NCBI GenBank assembly: GCA_964036155.1
Contig: OZ038422.1
Span: forward strand, 55,451,201-55,515,200
Direction of reading: 5' to 3'
DNA from: Diploscapter coronatus
Lineage: Eukaryota > Nematoda > Chromadorea > Rhabditida > Rhabditidae
DNA: 64,000 bases
Positions 46,401 to 57,974 of this stretch are shown in pieces; the stretch's first letter is position 1, and the number at the start of each line of letters is the position of its first letter. A program made the translations under genes and the position numbers. The notes below the pieces were generated by a model that ran no database searches, was not told the origin of the DNA, and worked only from the letters and a program-made list of their open reading frames with translations.

Positions 46401-49400
46401 ATGCTGTCCTTGTAGAGCATTTCATGATAGTAGACGGGCCCAATGGGCTCTGAATTCAATTCCATTTCTAATTTATCTGACCATTTCACAGCCAGATTAC
46501 CCGTGTCCGTATGCTTGACATGTTCATCTGTGTCCACTTCGATCGGTTTCGGCTTCTGCCAGACTCTCTTCGGCACTGGTTTCTTGTTCTTTTCTGCGTC
46601 AAGCAACTCTTGTCGTCTGATATCTTCTTCCATTTCCCTGACTCTTCGAGGTACGATTTCATGCGAAGGTGGAGCTAAAACGAATGAAACGTTGGATGAA
46701 AGTGATATTCTAAGCCACTATGCTTACTTTTTTCTGGTGGATGATATTCTTCAGGCTCGGGGAAATCAACGAAGCCCCTCTTTCGAGGCTCATAAGTGTC
46801 AGCTGGCTAAATTGAATCGTTGATTATATATACATGATAAATTAGATAGAAAACACTAACAGGAGGTGGAGTAATTGGCTTAGGAGGAGGAGTAGGAGAT
46901 CTGGGAGGAGGCGGGGGTGTAGGAGGTTTTTCTGCGACATATCGGGTGAATTTCACGTCCGCTGTGCGATAGAGCGTTTCATAGACTATCGGAGGTCTAA
47001 ATACAGTGTGCTAAATTTGGCCTTGAATTATATCCCTAAATCTTGAACATTCTTATGAAAAATTAGTGTATTTCTTCATTAAATTCGGTGTTACGAAGTT
47101 GAAGTTAAAGGTTTTAAATTTCGAGATTTTTCATTTTGAAGCCAAAGAGTCCGAAAACATCAAAGTACAATTCTACTCCGATTTCGACGTCAAGATTTAG
47201 AGGAAAAGGTCTCTCTAGGAATCCACGCTGGACAAATCTTCATTACGCCCTTGTTTAAAAAACCCTTCAAATGATTTTCTTTGATTTATTCGAACTTCTT
47301 GAACGGAAAGCTTACGGTGATGGCTGAAGAGGCGGCGGAGTGGGTGTTCTTGGCTTAGGAGGTGGAGTTGGGGTCTAAATTTGTTCATGTTCTAAATCTA
47401 AACTTGTGATAACTTGCAATAATTGGTCGTGCTGATTTTGCAATTACACAGAGCCAATTTGGTGGTATCAAATTGGCATAAACTATCACTCATAGGATAT
47501 GGCTGGAGGGTATATATACCAGGGTTTTCAGTAGACGGGATTCTCATCTCTCGCAGCAGTCGAAGTCAACCCTAGGTACACTCGCTCCTGCACTCTACCC
47601 TATTTCCCTGGACCGGTCCCGGTGATTCTCCTCCTCTCCATCTCATTCACCTATCTCTACCCCCTCCTCGTTTATATCGCACATAGGCAATAAACGATTT
47701 ATCCCGAGATTGTTTGTAATTGATTGCGATACACAATTGTACATATACAAAAAAACTAGTAGTATTTTTGTTGTTTGTTTGCTGTTCATTATCGACTATT
47801 GTTTATGTTTCGTGATTATTTTGTAATTATTTTATAATTAGATTGTGATATTGGTTTGTTTTGAAGCCTTTCCGAAGCAAAGGCCGAGCCGAAGATCGCT
47901 GTAATTGACTTACTCGAACGACAGCAGGAACAGCATGATGGATGGGTTGCCATTCCGTGTGGGCGTGCTCGTTGTGCGTCAGCACTTCGTGCACTTCCGT
48001 GACTTCTCTCACTTCCGGTGCAGGAATTTCTTCGTAGATATGCTCTTCTTCCTCCTACAATTGCAGAATCTGAGATTGAGCTTCATAATTTTTAGAATTT
48101 ACATAAGGCTGATAGTAATATGGATCAGGTTTAATTCCGTCATAATTTAATTCTTTGTAGTAGTCGAAATGGAGCTCTTCTACCGACCTAAATTCATAAA
48201 ATGTGATCGTCGTATGGTCGAGAGAATTTTTACCAATCATGGAAATTGAGAAGTGGCGTAATGCATCCATCAGAATATCTCTTGACGATCACCGGACCAT
48301 TTTTCGTCATAACAGTAAACTCCTCATATCGTCCATGCTTCTTATCACAGCTCTGAAGATGTTGCCATTTTTGTTGCAAGTGTGAATAATTTAGGGATAA
48401 GGTGAGATAATTTTGAAATATCGAATTTCTATCAGGCATTTTCCAAATCGAAATGTTTTTTCTTCAAGAATAGCTACGGATAAGACTGGAATTAATTAAC
48501 CCACAACCTCGCTAATACAAATTCGTTCTCAATCCTCATATTTGAATAGTACCGGATTTCTCCTGATGTTGGGCGCTGCATCGATCCTGACTCTTCCTCT
48601 ATCCGAGTAGAAATCAGTAGTTGGTGCGGCCTCTGCCACGATCGTCTTTTCGACGACCGTGTACTGCGAACTCGATCTTTGATTGTCTCCCAATGATCGG
48701 CTTCGACTTTGACCGTGGCTGTGCCGTCCATTGGCCACTTCGTCGTACGTTCTTTCTCTCGAATATCTGCGTCCCGAGGTGAGAGATGGTCTTTTCGGAA
48801 GAGCGTCTTCGGTACGCGACTTTTTGACCGTGTAGGTGACTTCGCCACTAAATAAGCGTATCTTTATAAATAGAGCCCACAAACTCCGCCCTCTTGCATT
48901 TTACGCTTTTGTTAAAAAAGTCACCATTGAAAAACCTAAAATACACTGGCTGGTATTTGATTATCTAGTGTAGAAAATTTTAGAAAAACTCTAAACTATG
49001 CAAAGCCATTTATGGTCCCTATCTATAAATTTGGTATTCTCTTTCTTACCTATGCGTCTTCCATTCCGAATCGTCTCCAGCTACTCGTCGAGCTTCTGTG
49101 GAGGAAGTGTGATAGTAATCAGCAGCCTGTTCAGAAGCAGTGCTGTGATATTTCTCACTGGAATACGACGTCTTTTGGTGTTGTGTGTCATTCGTTGTAA
49201 CTTCGCCAGCTCCATCTCCAATTCCATAGTCCTTCTTGAGCGTTTCGAGAATGTTGTAGGCAGCCTTGACGACTCCAGAGTTGTTGTTTGATGGTCGTTT
49301 GTGTTGGTCTTTGATTCTTGTAGAGGATATGTTGACGTCGCTGATCTCCTCATAAATGTGCTCAGGAGATGGGTTTTCGTCGTATTGATGAGTACCAGAC

Positions 49401-50619
49401 GAGTATCCTCTAGTTTGGGTGTCTGTATGTCTATATGCAGATGGCACTTCAGTGCTCGCATAAGCAGCTGCAGTTTCATTCTGCTGATGCTGATGATGTT
49501 GGTGAGTTGATTCTACATATGCAGCTGTTTGACTGTATCTGTCGCTCTCTTCCACTCCTGCATCAGCTATTTCTGCATATGGATTTGAGCCCTTCGACTG
49601 CGATCGGCTATTTCTCGTGCTGTAGTCGAAATGCATTCGAGCCGACAATCCATCGTGACCAGAAGATAGGCGGACTCCGTCGGGAATGTAATCTGAAATT
49701 TATAGAATTTGAACATTCTGAAATATTCATTTCACAAAACAAATATTATTGAATGAGTGATTTGTCAGATGTAGAATTTGATTACTCTCAATCGTTATCG
49801 TTCCTTTGGACGATCCTCTGCTTCTGGATGATCTTCCTGGCGAATGGCTTCTTGCAGGTGAATGACTTCTGGCAGTGCTATTGAGAGTCGCCGATTCGTA
49901 GGCACTAGTTCTCACAAATTCTCTGAAGTTCAAAGGAAAAATCTCATTTCTGGCTCTAAAAATGAATATTCGAACTCAGTTCCGATATCTGCTGTTTGGC
50001 TGAAGAATGCCGCAAGTTGCTGAGCGCTTTCATCCCGCACAGTGGCTCCTTTGCGATTCTCAACTACATTTTCCGAGTCTCCAGCCACCAAAATCACAGT
50101 TTTATCTTCGATTCGCCCGTGGTTATTCTAAATTGTTGTCATTTCAAGGCGATTTTTCGATTATTTATATTTCATACTTTGTAAGATATGTTGTCGTCAT
50201 GCTTCCATGTTCGCAGGCTCACAGGCAATTTAAATTCAACCCTGTCGATCTAAAAATATCATTCTTAGAAAGTTCAATCTTATTAGCCTCATGAGAATAG
50301 GGTTTTCATATATTTTCTAAAACACCTGTGACATATCCTCTTCACAGACATCTTCCCAATAGCCATTCACAGTTTCGATGTATTCACAAATTCGATGCCC
50401 ATTTCGACTAAAATAGTGTTGGATTTTTTCATTTTAATGTTACAGTGGAGGCCTAAAGTTTGAAAACGCATGATTTTTAGAATCGACAAGTTATCAAATT
50501 ATTTTGAACCAATTCAACTGAAACCTGAAATAGTTATTGCAGATATCAAGTCACAAATACAACCTAACAAGGAGACTTTTTGAAGTTTCTGCCTTCGATT
50601 TGGCTAATTTATTCACCAT
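43408..50619 (-). CDS. Long, largely disordered Pro/His/Ser-rich protein, unrecognised (possible cytoskeletal adaptor)
   Basis: About 18 exons in compatible phase. Start MVNKLAKSKAETSKSLL (50619), then a possibly folded N-terminal part (HRICEYIETVNGYWEDVCEE, VEFKLPVSLRTWKHDDNI). It continues with RS-type repeats (ARSHSPARSHSPGRSSRSRG), a Tyr/His/Gln-rich exon ending EARRVAGDDSEWKTHR, EVTYTVKKSRTED, and proline arrays (PTPPPKPRTPTPPPLQ). Next are a charged exon with NLAVKWSDKLEMELNSEP and GPVYYHEMLYKDSI, YIKQEIRERSRQNKWTEDQH, and PGIVKQLAERFE. The protein ends ETHEHRSHHQ and TAA. The proline arrays look like SH3 or WW ligands, and cytoskeletal scaffolding is a guess. The junctions at 48200-48560 are the least certain, and two adjoining genes cannot be excluded. 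A TTCTAG precedes the ATG by twelve bases. An alternative first exon may start at 45793. Confidence 0.6.
44304..44451. mobile_element. MITE-like hairpin touching a 3' splice site
   Basis: The left arm contains CTCAAGTTACTCTTATTCTTT, then TGTAAAAGTTGCC; the right arm GGGCAACTTCTACAAAAGGGT, then AAGAGTAACTTAGCGCAGAGT. The outermost bases are AAATTTAG-like on both sides. On the minus strand the left end supplies the acceptor AAATTTAG|CTGTCC of the exon at about 44190-44302. The element has arms of about 55 bp and no open frame. Confidence 0.55.
44720..44855. mobile_element. MITE-like hairpin, family of 17411
   Basis: Left GGAAAAGTAGTTGCATCGTTG, then CATGCGAAATAGTA; right TACTATTTCGTACGCAGCGTT, then GTGTAACTGTTGCAACTATTC and TTCC. 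It shares the inner TGCGAAATAGT and outer GGCAAC(C/T)TG(G/A)A with 17411-17561. Confidence 0.55.
45224..45372. repeat. Dispersed repeat copy, family of 19335
   Basis: Starts TCTAGGCAGCGCTTCTTAAGC, then CAGATTTTCCGTGCGTAC, closely matching 19335-19400 and the reverse complement of 22970-23012. It lies in an intron and has no open frame. Confidence 0.55.
47460..47733. mobile_element. Probable solo LTR of a retrotransposon
   Basis: A 274-bp segment begins TGGTGGTATC and ends GCGATACA (TG...CA) and is flanked on both sides by the 5-bp direct repeat CAATT (47455-47459 and 47734-47738). Inside, a TATA box GGTATATATACC lies near 47509-47520 and an AATAAA lies at about 47690, the expected U3 and R signals. 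Base composition is clearly more C-rich than the surrounding intron. It sits in an intron of the 43408-50619 gene. No internal retrotransposon genes remain. Confidence 0.75.
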
Positions 50620-51300
50620 AGGTAGAAATGCTAGAATGCAAAAATTAGCATTCGAATTATGCATTAGAAATTTTCGACCCATCTGGTCGAGTTCTTAATC
50701 GATAATCATAGAAAATTGTTTCTGTATGATATACTATGGATTTCTTCCTCAAACTTTGGAATTGGAAACTTTCTCCAAAATCCTCAAAATCGCGATTTTT
50801 GGACATCGAGACCCCGGGATCTCAAAAATTAAGGACCCTCCAAAAATCTCCATATCAGACTCTGAAACTACGTTACCGATTTGCCTACCACGTGTTTCAG
50901 CGTTTTTCATATAAAGTCCACACAAATTTGCACAACCTGATCAAAAAAGTTTTCTTGGGTTGAAAATTTGAGATAAAGTTCCAAATTATGAAGAGGAGTA
51001 CGACAATTCACCATAATGCGTAATTGAACAATGAAAATTTAGACTGAAATTGTGCAAAAACACAATTTTGAATAGAATAATACTCCAATTCTGTATCATG
51101 TTGACATCCAGTTAAGAAATGACCACTCGAACAAAACGGGAAGCGACTGCAGAAAAATGCGTCACGTAAAAATGGACATAACTTTGCTCCTAATGGTTTA
51201 TTTTCAGAGGTCCAAAAAGCATTTTGCCCCGGTTAACCTCTCCGATCATGCTGACATAAAACTTCCATGATTATCAATCCCGAAAATTAATTTGGCTTTT
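50620..51300. other. Spacer between two same-strand genes
   Basis: No exon supported. Both flanking genes are on the minus strand and the downstream one has an acceptor-like TTCTAG close to its ATG, so an operon is possible though the gap (about 680 bp) is long. Confidence 0.4.
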
Positions 51301-52640
51301 CTAATCGTAGGGGTATTTGGTGACGCTGGTCACTGATATGAAGTCAGAAGGTGCTGACGTGCAAGTCTTCGTGCAGGAAATCGTGAAAACAGTTTCCTGC
51401 ATAGAGACATAATGTATTGCTAATTTGTAATTTCAAATTTGCGTGCTATTTCTTTGTTGCATATAACGGTTTTCGGCATTTCCTGCACGAGAGCTTACAC
51501 GCCAGCAATTTCTCACTTCAGAATCGTAATCATCGTCGCGAACTACCTCTGTGGTGCAAAAATCAGTCGAATCGGAGGTGAACACTTCAGACAGCTTCTC
51601 TGTAAGCTTCAGCCACGATCACTCAAGATAACTCGGTAAAAGCTGGATTATAAAAATTATGCTGCGTCCAAACTCTGGACCGCCACTATATTTCTAAAGC
51701 AGTACTCGATATCTTCTGAACAACTCTCCGATCGATCAACTGGTCCCCGACGTCCATGTCCCTGAAATTATCGTAAATTGATCATTTATGCGCAGTCATT
51801 CAAATTACCCTGTAGTACCGCTCTTCAACATAGACTTTCGTGACTGGCTTCTTGCTGTGATAATACGATTTCTGAAAATTCATAAAGAATATGTATCACT
51901 AGTTGATTGCTCGATATAGATGGCAGTCAAAGGTTTGAAACAATCGTGATTATGGAGGATAGTTTCCATAGCTCTGTGATTTGGTTCGCTCATCTACTGT
52001 GACCAATTTGAATCAAGCTTTCTACTCATGCTTTTCACTGAACTTGAAATTCCTGCATAGCTTCGTCCAAATTAATTCACGTTAAGTAAGCACGCCGTCC
52101 TCCATCTACTATGATGATCAGGAATGTTGGGACTCGGCCCCGATATCGAGACCGACTTTTTGGAATTAACCGAGGCCAAGGCCTACTTAAAAATTTTTAC
52201 GAAGCTCATATATAAATTTTAACGATTCGGAAAACCCAGTCATTATTTTACTTTTTCTTCGAAATTTTAAGCATGCAATTTATGATTATTGCGAATTCCA
52301 AATCAAAGTTACGATGCATTGTTTGCACTGGCAATTTTGGAAGCAAATCGTTACACTCTTTGTCACCAAGAAGAAGCATGGATTGTAAAATGTGGAGTGG
52401 CGCGTTTTAGAGTTGTGAATATTACTCACATCGCCTTCCCCCGTAGTGATTATGTAGATGAAGCGCTTCACGTTCAAATTGTGATGGTTAGCCTAAATTA
52501 TTGGTTGAAAAGGGGTTGAAGTAATTCAGTTTTGAAGAATGATGAAGAATTACATTGGTCTTAAAATCCTGCCTAAGTCCGAGACATTTCTTCCGAATCT
52601 CAACCAGAGCCGATTCCAAATAATGAGACAGATCTGCCAT
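51301..52640 (-). CDS. Small protein of about 140 residues, unrecognised
   Basis: Exon 1 starts at 52640 with MADLSHYLESALVEIRKKCL and GLRQDFKTN; TTTGCAG ends two bases before the ATG (trans-splice type). Next NHHNLNVKRFIYIITTGEGD (about 52439-52501), then KSYYHSKKPVTKVYVEERYY (51812-51872), MDVGDQLIDRRVVQK (about 51720-51763), KLSEVFTSDSTDFCTTE (about 51558-51610) and ETVFTISCTKTCTSAPSDFI ending TKYPYD and TAG (51301-51380). All joins keep phase. No signal peptide or transmembrane segment. The sequence is charged, with cysteines only near the C-terminus. Function unknown. A 9-bp exon near 52045 could also be included. Confidence 0.55.
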
Positions 52641-54932
52641 ATCTGCAAACATAAATTAGCTAAAACACTGCCCTAATCGATATTTCGATATTATAAATAG
52701 AAACGCAAATTATCTGCATACTATCGCACTGAGTTATGAACGTCTCATAGCCGATTGTTTGATTATCAAATGACTAAAATGAGGACACAAAGACTTATCG
52801 ACTGGCATAAGCCATATCATTCGAGTTAATCATTGTCTCTATCAACTAAATTACTCATGAATGGAAAACTGTACAGGTTCACAAGCTGATGTTCATCGAT
52901 AGTTCAACAAAAACGAAAAAAGCCAATACAATTGCGTTACATAGTCGATTATGGATAAATTGAAGTTTTAAATGGCAAACTGTATTACAATGATTTGCCA
53001 TGTAATAATGTTTGCCATTGGAGTGAAAGAAGAGCGAGAGATGCATTACCACAGGCTGAAGACACTGCCATTCCATCGATATCTTATCAGTAAAGGGAAG
53101 GAATTTGAATTGAAAACCTGCAGGCAAACTGATGAAAAAGAGCAAGGAAAGGCGAGAATGGAATCGAAGGGTAGTCCAACAACAATACTAACAATGAGGG
53201 GGATTTTGCACTTATAGTGATAGTTTTAGACGTTACACATGCAAATTACATATGAAAAGATAAAGTTGTATAAATGAAATTTATATTCATACTTAGAGAG
53301 ACAAAATTTTCCCTTTCAAGGGAGAGAGAAAACTCATAAAAATTTTTCGACATTTCAATTATCGTTAGTTACTGCGTTAATTGTTCGGTAATTTTATAAA
53401 ACCAGGGTACCAATGAGGGTAATAAAATACGCTCGAAATGACGGTGAGGTCGATTTCAAAAACGAGCCTTCTTAAGACATAAACGAGGTCGGATCTCGCG
53501 ATAGTCGATTTACTTGATTGGTACCGACAGAATCCAATAATTCGTGTCGTCACTGGTCTCAAAGTTTGACGTGAAAATATTAGCGCTAAACGCAGTACGC
53601 GTAAAATACGGAACGAGAAAGGGGAAAATCGGCCGATAGTGATAATTATCAATTTAACTATCACTCAGGCATCATTTGATAACATTTGGAAGACGTGAAA
53701 TGTCAAACTAGGATAATGAATGTAAACGCAGTGCAACTTCCTTGTCGGGAAAATTTGGGAAGGCCGCTGCAGGAACGAGTTGCCGCACAAAAATGGTTAC
53801 AAATTTCGATAGGATGGGTCGTTTTTGAAAATCTAAAAATTGTGAGATTGTTTTAATCCCGACCATCGCTATGATATCAAATTACTCAACCCAACCAATT
53901 TTGGAAAATCACTTTGACCACTCTAACTATAATGCTCAAAGCTTAATCACTTCAACACCTTGTTTCAGTTACGTTGGAATTTATATCAAGTTTATGCACT
54001 CTGAAACCGAAAGTTGACGTAGCACGTAGTTTTTGTGATGTCGCGAATGTGTCCTTGATCCATATATTACATTGGTGGGATTTCTCTCTTTCTCTGCTAC
54101 CTCTGAATGTTTCCGTTTCTTTTTTCTCTATCTCGATATGCGCAACAGAAATGGCCAGTTTGGATGAAGAAATGGAAGAGGGAAAGAAGGGGAAATCGCC
54201 AAAGGGAAGGCTGAGGCTGCAGGCAGCGACTGTATCGATTTATGCATCTTCCATCTCGCATCCCAAATTTCACTCTCAAATTCCTCCTTCATCTACCGCA
54301 TTTCGGACTTAGGCGCAGATTGTCTTCGTTTTCATCACATTTTTCATTGAATTTTCTCTCGAACCTCATTCTTCTTGTCGAAGTTTCCCTTCAATGTTTC
54401 AAATTTTCGTTTACTCAACTTTATTTTTTATGACATTTCAAATTCAGCAAATGCATATGAATTTCTATTTTTATTTGATTATTGAAAGGGAATCGCAAAT
54501 TTTGTTTTGTTCTTTCAACATACATTCTAACCGAAAACATTTAGCAAAAGAATTTTGTCGATGGATGTGTTAGATCAAAATGCTCTGATAAACAGCAAAA
54601 AGAATGGCAGCGATTTTCCTCTTTCTCCATTTCGTTTGTCCGAATTTTGCTAGCAAATCTTCATTCATTCCACCATTTATTTTTGAACCGCTCATTCTGT
54701 TCAATTGAAAGTTTCTTATGGTAATTCATGACCAGAAGCGATAATTTTATCAATTTCACTCATCAATTCTACAATCATCTTTCCATCACTTCGTGCCTGT
54801 TTATGTTTTCAACCTCGCCTTGTTCGTCCTTCGGCCTTGCAACTGACCTATTCAAGTTATTGATCGATCTTCCTCTTACCAATTTTCAATCTTCTTTCCT
54901 ATTTTCGTCGTGATTCTGAATGTGTTATTGCT
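52641..54932. other. Divergent intergenic region with one candidate upstream exon
   Basis: Lies between a minus-strand gene and a plus-strand gene. Only one coding-like segment is seen: 54151-54231, ATG followed by 27 codons (MASLDEEMEEGKKGKSPKGR onwards) and a GT donor, which could be an alternative first exon of the next gene. The remainder is AT-rich; a slightly GC-richer patch at 53420-53650 shows no open frame. Confidence 0.45.
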
Positions 54933-56480
54933 ATGCCCAGAGAACAAATTCCCGCCCTACCTGACTGCTTCACTCTGCAACGAGCTTTAGGCATGGAATT
55001 GCTACGGCCATTCGAAGAGCCCGAACTGCGATTGATGCCTGGACCGATGGTCAGTTAGAAGTTGAAAATTGAGCACTTCTTGTTGCAATCAGACCTAGAG
55101 AGGACGATCATCAAAAACCCCCTGCGATCCTACCCCCAATTTATTTTCTTAGCGATTTTCAATCTCCAATTTGCGATAAGTCAAAATTTTCATCACTGCG
55201 ACATGGTATCATAGCTATAGTTTCACTTGTGACCTACCCCCATTAGTTTGCTTTCGTCTAACAAAAGTGCTCCCTAAATCTCAACGGGAATTTCACTTGC
55301 GCCCTCTACTCATAAGCGTAACAATTTCTTACATTGCAAATGAAACTTTATTTAATCATGCAAAATTTGTCAGTAACTTTTAAAAGTGTGACAAATGATT
55401 TTCTTGAAATAATAAGATAGTTTATTATAGTCCTCTGAAGATGATGAAGTAGAATTGAGCCCATCGGAAAGAAGGAAGTACAAAGCATACACCGTGATGC
55501 AGAGAAGTGGATTTCAACATACCGAGTATGCAAATTGGCGATTGCTATTTCGAGATCTTAATTCAGATATGTGACAATAATGGTACATTTGTGTCGTGCA
55601 GAGATTGTGATATCGCTTTGTTTCCTATTACATGGAGTCTACTGCCCCGGCTATCCAGAGGAAGCGGAATACCAATCGACGTGCCATATGAACACTGTAG
55701 CTGCTCTCTGTGGAACACTCACTGGTGCATTAGGTATCGGTGCTGTTCATAGGTGTTTGTTATCTTCAATCCGACGATTTAATTCCTAAATATTCAGATA
55801 TCGTTGGCGCACAATGTTGGTCGTATGGTTGGTGTGCTGCATAATTTCTGCAGTGGGCAACTTGCTCTCTGTCATCACCACAGGCATCTGGCTCGATCAT
55901 CTCTCGAAAATGAAGGACAGGACTGGACTCGTAAATGGATTGTCCGGCTTCATGCTCCTCGCTTCAGTAGCCGTTGGTTCGAACAAAGTTTACCCTTCGA
56001 TTTTTTCGTAACAATATTGCAGGTGTTTGTTTCATTTTGACAGCCGTCATGATTTGTCACTATTGGAACTCGAACTCTCCTAAATATCAGGCAGTTGGAA
56101 AAATCGCGGTTAGTATTCTTTTCGCATATCCGAAAAGGATCCACATTCATTTCTTATATTTTTTAGTTGACATAAATTACGCATCTCATAAACTGTTTAA
56201 AATATTGTAAACTCGTTTTGGATACATTTCTTTCCGAAAATCTACTCTGCCTTCTTGATTTAAATAGGTCATTAGATTTTGCTTAAAAGTTTTAAAATAT
56301 ATTTATCGAAATTTGAATTTTATCTTTAAAGTGAACATGCTATTTACTCAGGAAAAAAACTAATAAGTATTTGAATCGATCTCATTTCTGCTCGTTTAGA
56401 AGCGAGCTCGGAGTGTGCGACGCCGTTTGAGTCGAATGAAATCGGGAGAAAAGACAGCAAAGGGCTATCACGTTGTATGA
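54933..56480 (+). CDS. Four-helix (tetraspan) membrane protein, unrecognised family
   Basis: Exons from 54933: MPREQIPALPDCFTLQRALG and ELRLMPGPM; 55430-55533 SSEDDEVELSPSERRKYKAY; 55575-55753; 55799-55976; 56021-56109 and 56400-56480. Two introns are only about 40 bp (55534-55574, 55754-55798). The hydrophobic segments are MVHLCRAEIVISLCFLLHGV, NTVAALCGTLTGALGIGAV, MLVVWLVCCIISAVGNLLSV and FMLLASVAVGVCFILTAVMI. A short first outer loop has CPGYPEEAEYQSTC, and the C-terminus is basic (KRARSVRRRLSRMKS). The layout is like claudin/MARVEL-type four-pass proteins, with both ends cytoplasmic, but the diagnostic claudin W-GLW-C-C is absent. Both ends are charged. An alternative first exon may lie at 54151-54231. 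Confidence 0.75.
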
Positions 56481-57974
56481 ATTCATAACAAAGGACAAAA
56501 TCATGCAATTATAACGATTCTCATGAAACCTGATGATCATTTCGAGCTATTATTCTGTCCCTCAAACTTTCAAAATAATTGTTGAATTTTGAAACGGGTT
56601 TGATCTCAACTTTTGCCGTTCTGCATGTATATACGAGAATAAATCAAACATAATTTATTAAAACCCTTATTCCAACTAGGTAAACTGTACATATTGAATT
56701 TACATCTATTGACTTTACAATTTGTTGGTGATTGTATGCATACAAGTCGTAATAGGCAATAATTTTAATTCAATATGAGAAATATAATAATTTTCAAATC
56801 ATGATGAATAAAAGAAAGTGTATCCATAAAATGATAAACTTGAAAATAATCATAAATTCAAAAGCACCAACACTATCCGGGATTTCAGAATTACGATTCC
56901 GATTCAGAGCTTCGGAAAATTTAAACTCCAATTCTGATTACAATCTTGGGCTGTGAAAATGTTTAATTCTTCCTTCATTTCAATTCCGATTTAAAAAAAA
57001 ATCAAAATCGAACAGCTCTGATACTAAATAAAATGCTAAACACATGAAGAAACAGAGTTTCATTATCTCGAAGATCGATAAAGTGGAACAAAATAAAAAT
57101 GCGAGAATTATTATGCTGCTTGAAGGAAAATTGACGATCAGGGGTGTTGATGGGTCGAAAATCTTCGTCCCGACCCGACCAATGATGCAATAACGAATCC
57201 CAACTCGGACTCGATCCAGCGGGTTGGACCCGGATCAACATCTTTGTTGACGACGACGTTTCTACTCACCAAGTAACTGATTTTGAAACTAAAATGCAAA
57301 GGGTCACATTGCACATTCTTTGTCTTCAAATTTGTGCATAGTTTATCATGTTTCGATTGATTGGTCTTTGACATACCATTTGTCAAACGAAAAACGCATT
57401 TAAACTTGGGCTTTATTGTCATTTTACTGTAAACTTTACAATGATAATTATTACTTGTCTAATAATTATAATTACCACATAAAATCGTTTATTTTTTATC
57501 GGGCGGAGCATTCATTTTGAGGACAAAGAACGTTTACAAAGTGAGAGATATGGAAAAGGACTTGTTCGGTTCACTTTTCAGAGTCTAGTGGCAGCAGGTC
57601 AAAGGGAGAAGGTGAGGACAATCAGAAAGAGTGAAAATAGCACACAGACAGACAGGCAATCCGAAATATCACGCCATTGGGCAGTTTTTTCTTTCTAACT
57701 TCTTCACTAATCTCCTCATTTTCTGTTATCTCTCATTGACGCTTACGCACAATTCTCTCTTCTCTTTCTTTTTCGCTATTTCGCTTTGTTCAAATAACCA
57801 CTATTCATTTCTATAAATTTTATGATCACCTTAGCAACATGAGAGCAAGATTTATAGTTTCATTTTACTCTAACTAATGTTTCTATATTTACTCACTCAA
57901 TGAGGATTATTTCATATAGATTGCCGTAGTAGTAAATTTTTAGGGTAAACAGGAATTCATCTTCATCCAAAGGC
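56481..57974. other. Intergenic, upstream of the desaturase
   Basis: AT-rich, no exon supported. A small inverted repeat with TGTTGAT ends and GGGTC cores lies at about 57141-57242. TTTTTAG lies about 32 bases before the desaturase ATG and may be a trans-splice acceptor. Confidence 0.4.

Noticed and set aside
46070..46823. Overlapping plus-strand open frames of 126-127 codons
   Set aside because: Antisense to minus-strand exons 46319-46680 of the long disordered protein; no independent motifs.
49046..49510. Alternative frames opposite or beside the His/Tyr-rich exon
   Set aside because: The frame ending EARRVAGDDSEWKTHR has matching splice phases on both sides; the others do not.
53377..53664. 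Minus-strand open frame in a GC-richer patch
   Set aside because: No family resemblance, no splice signals in phase, and basic/hydrophobic composition typical of chance frames.
57141..57242. Telomere- or simple-repeat-like GGGTC cluster
   Set aside because: Only a short imperfect inverted repeat; too few units to call an array.
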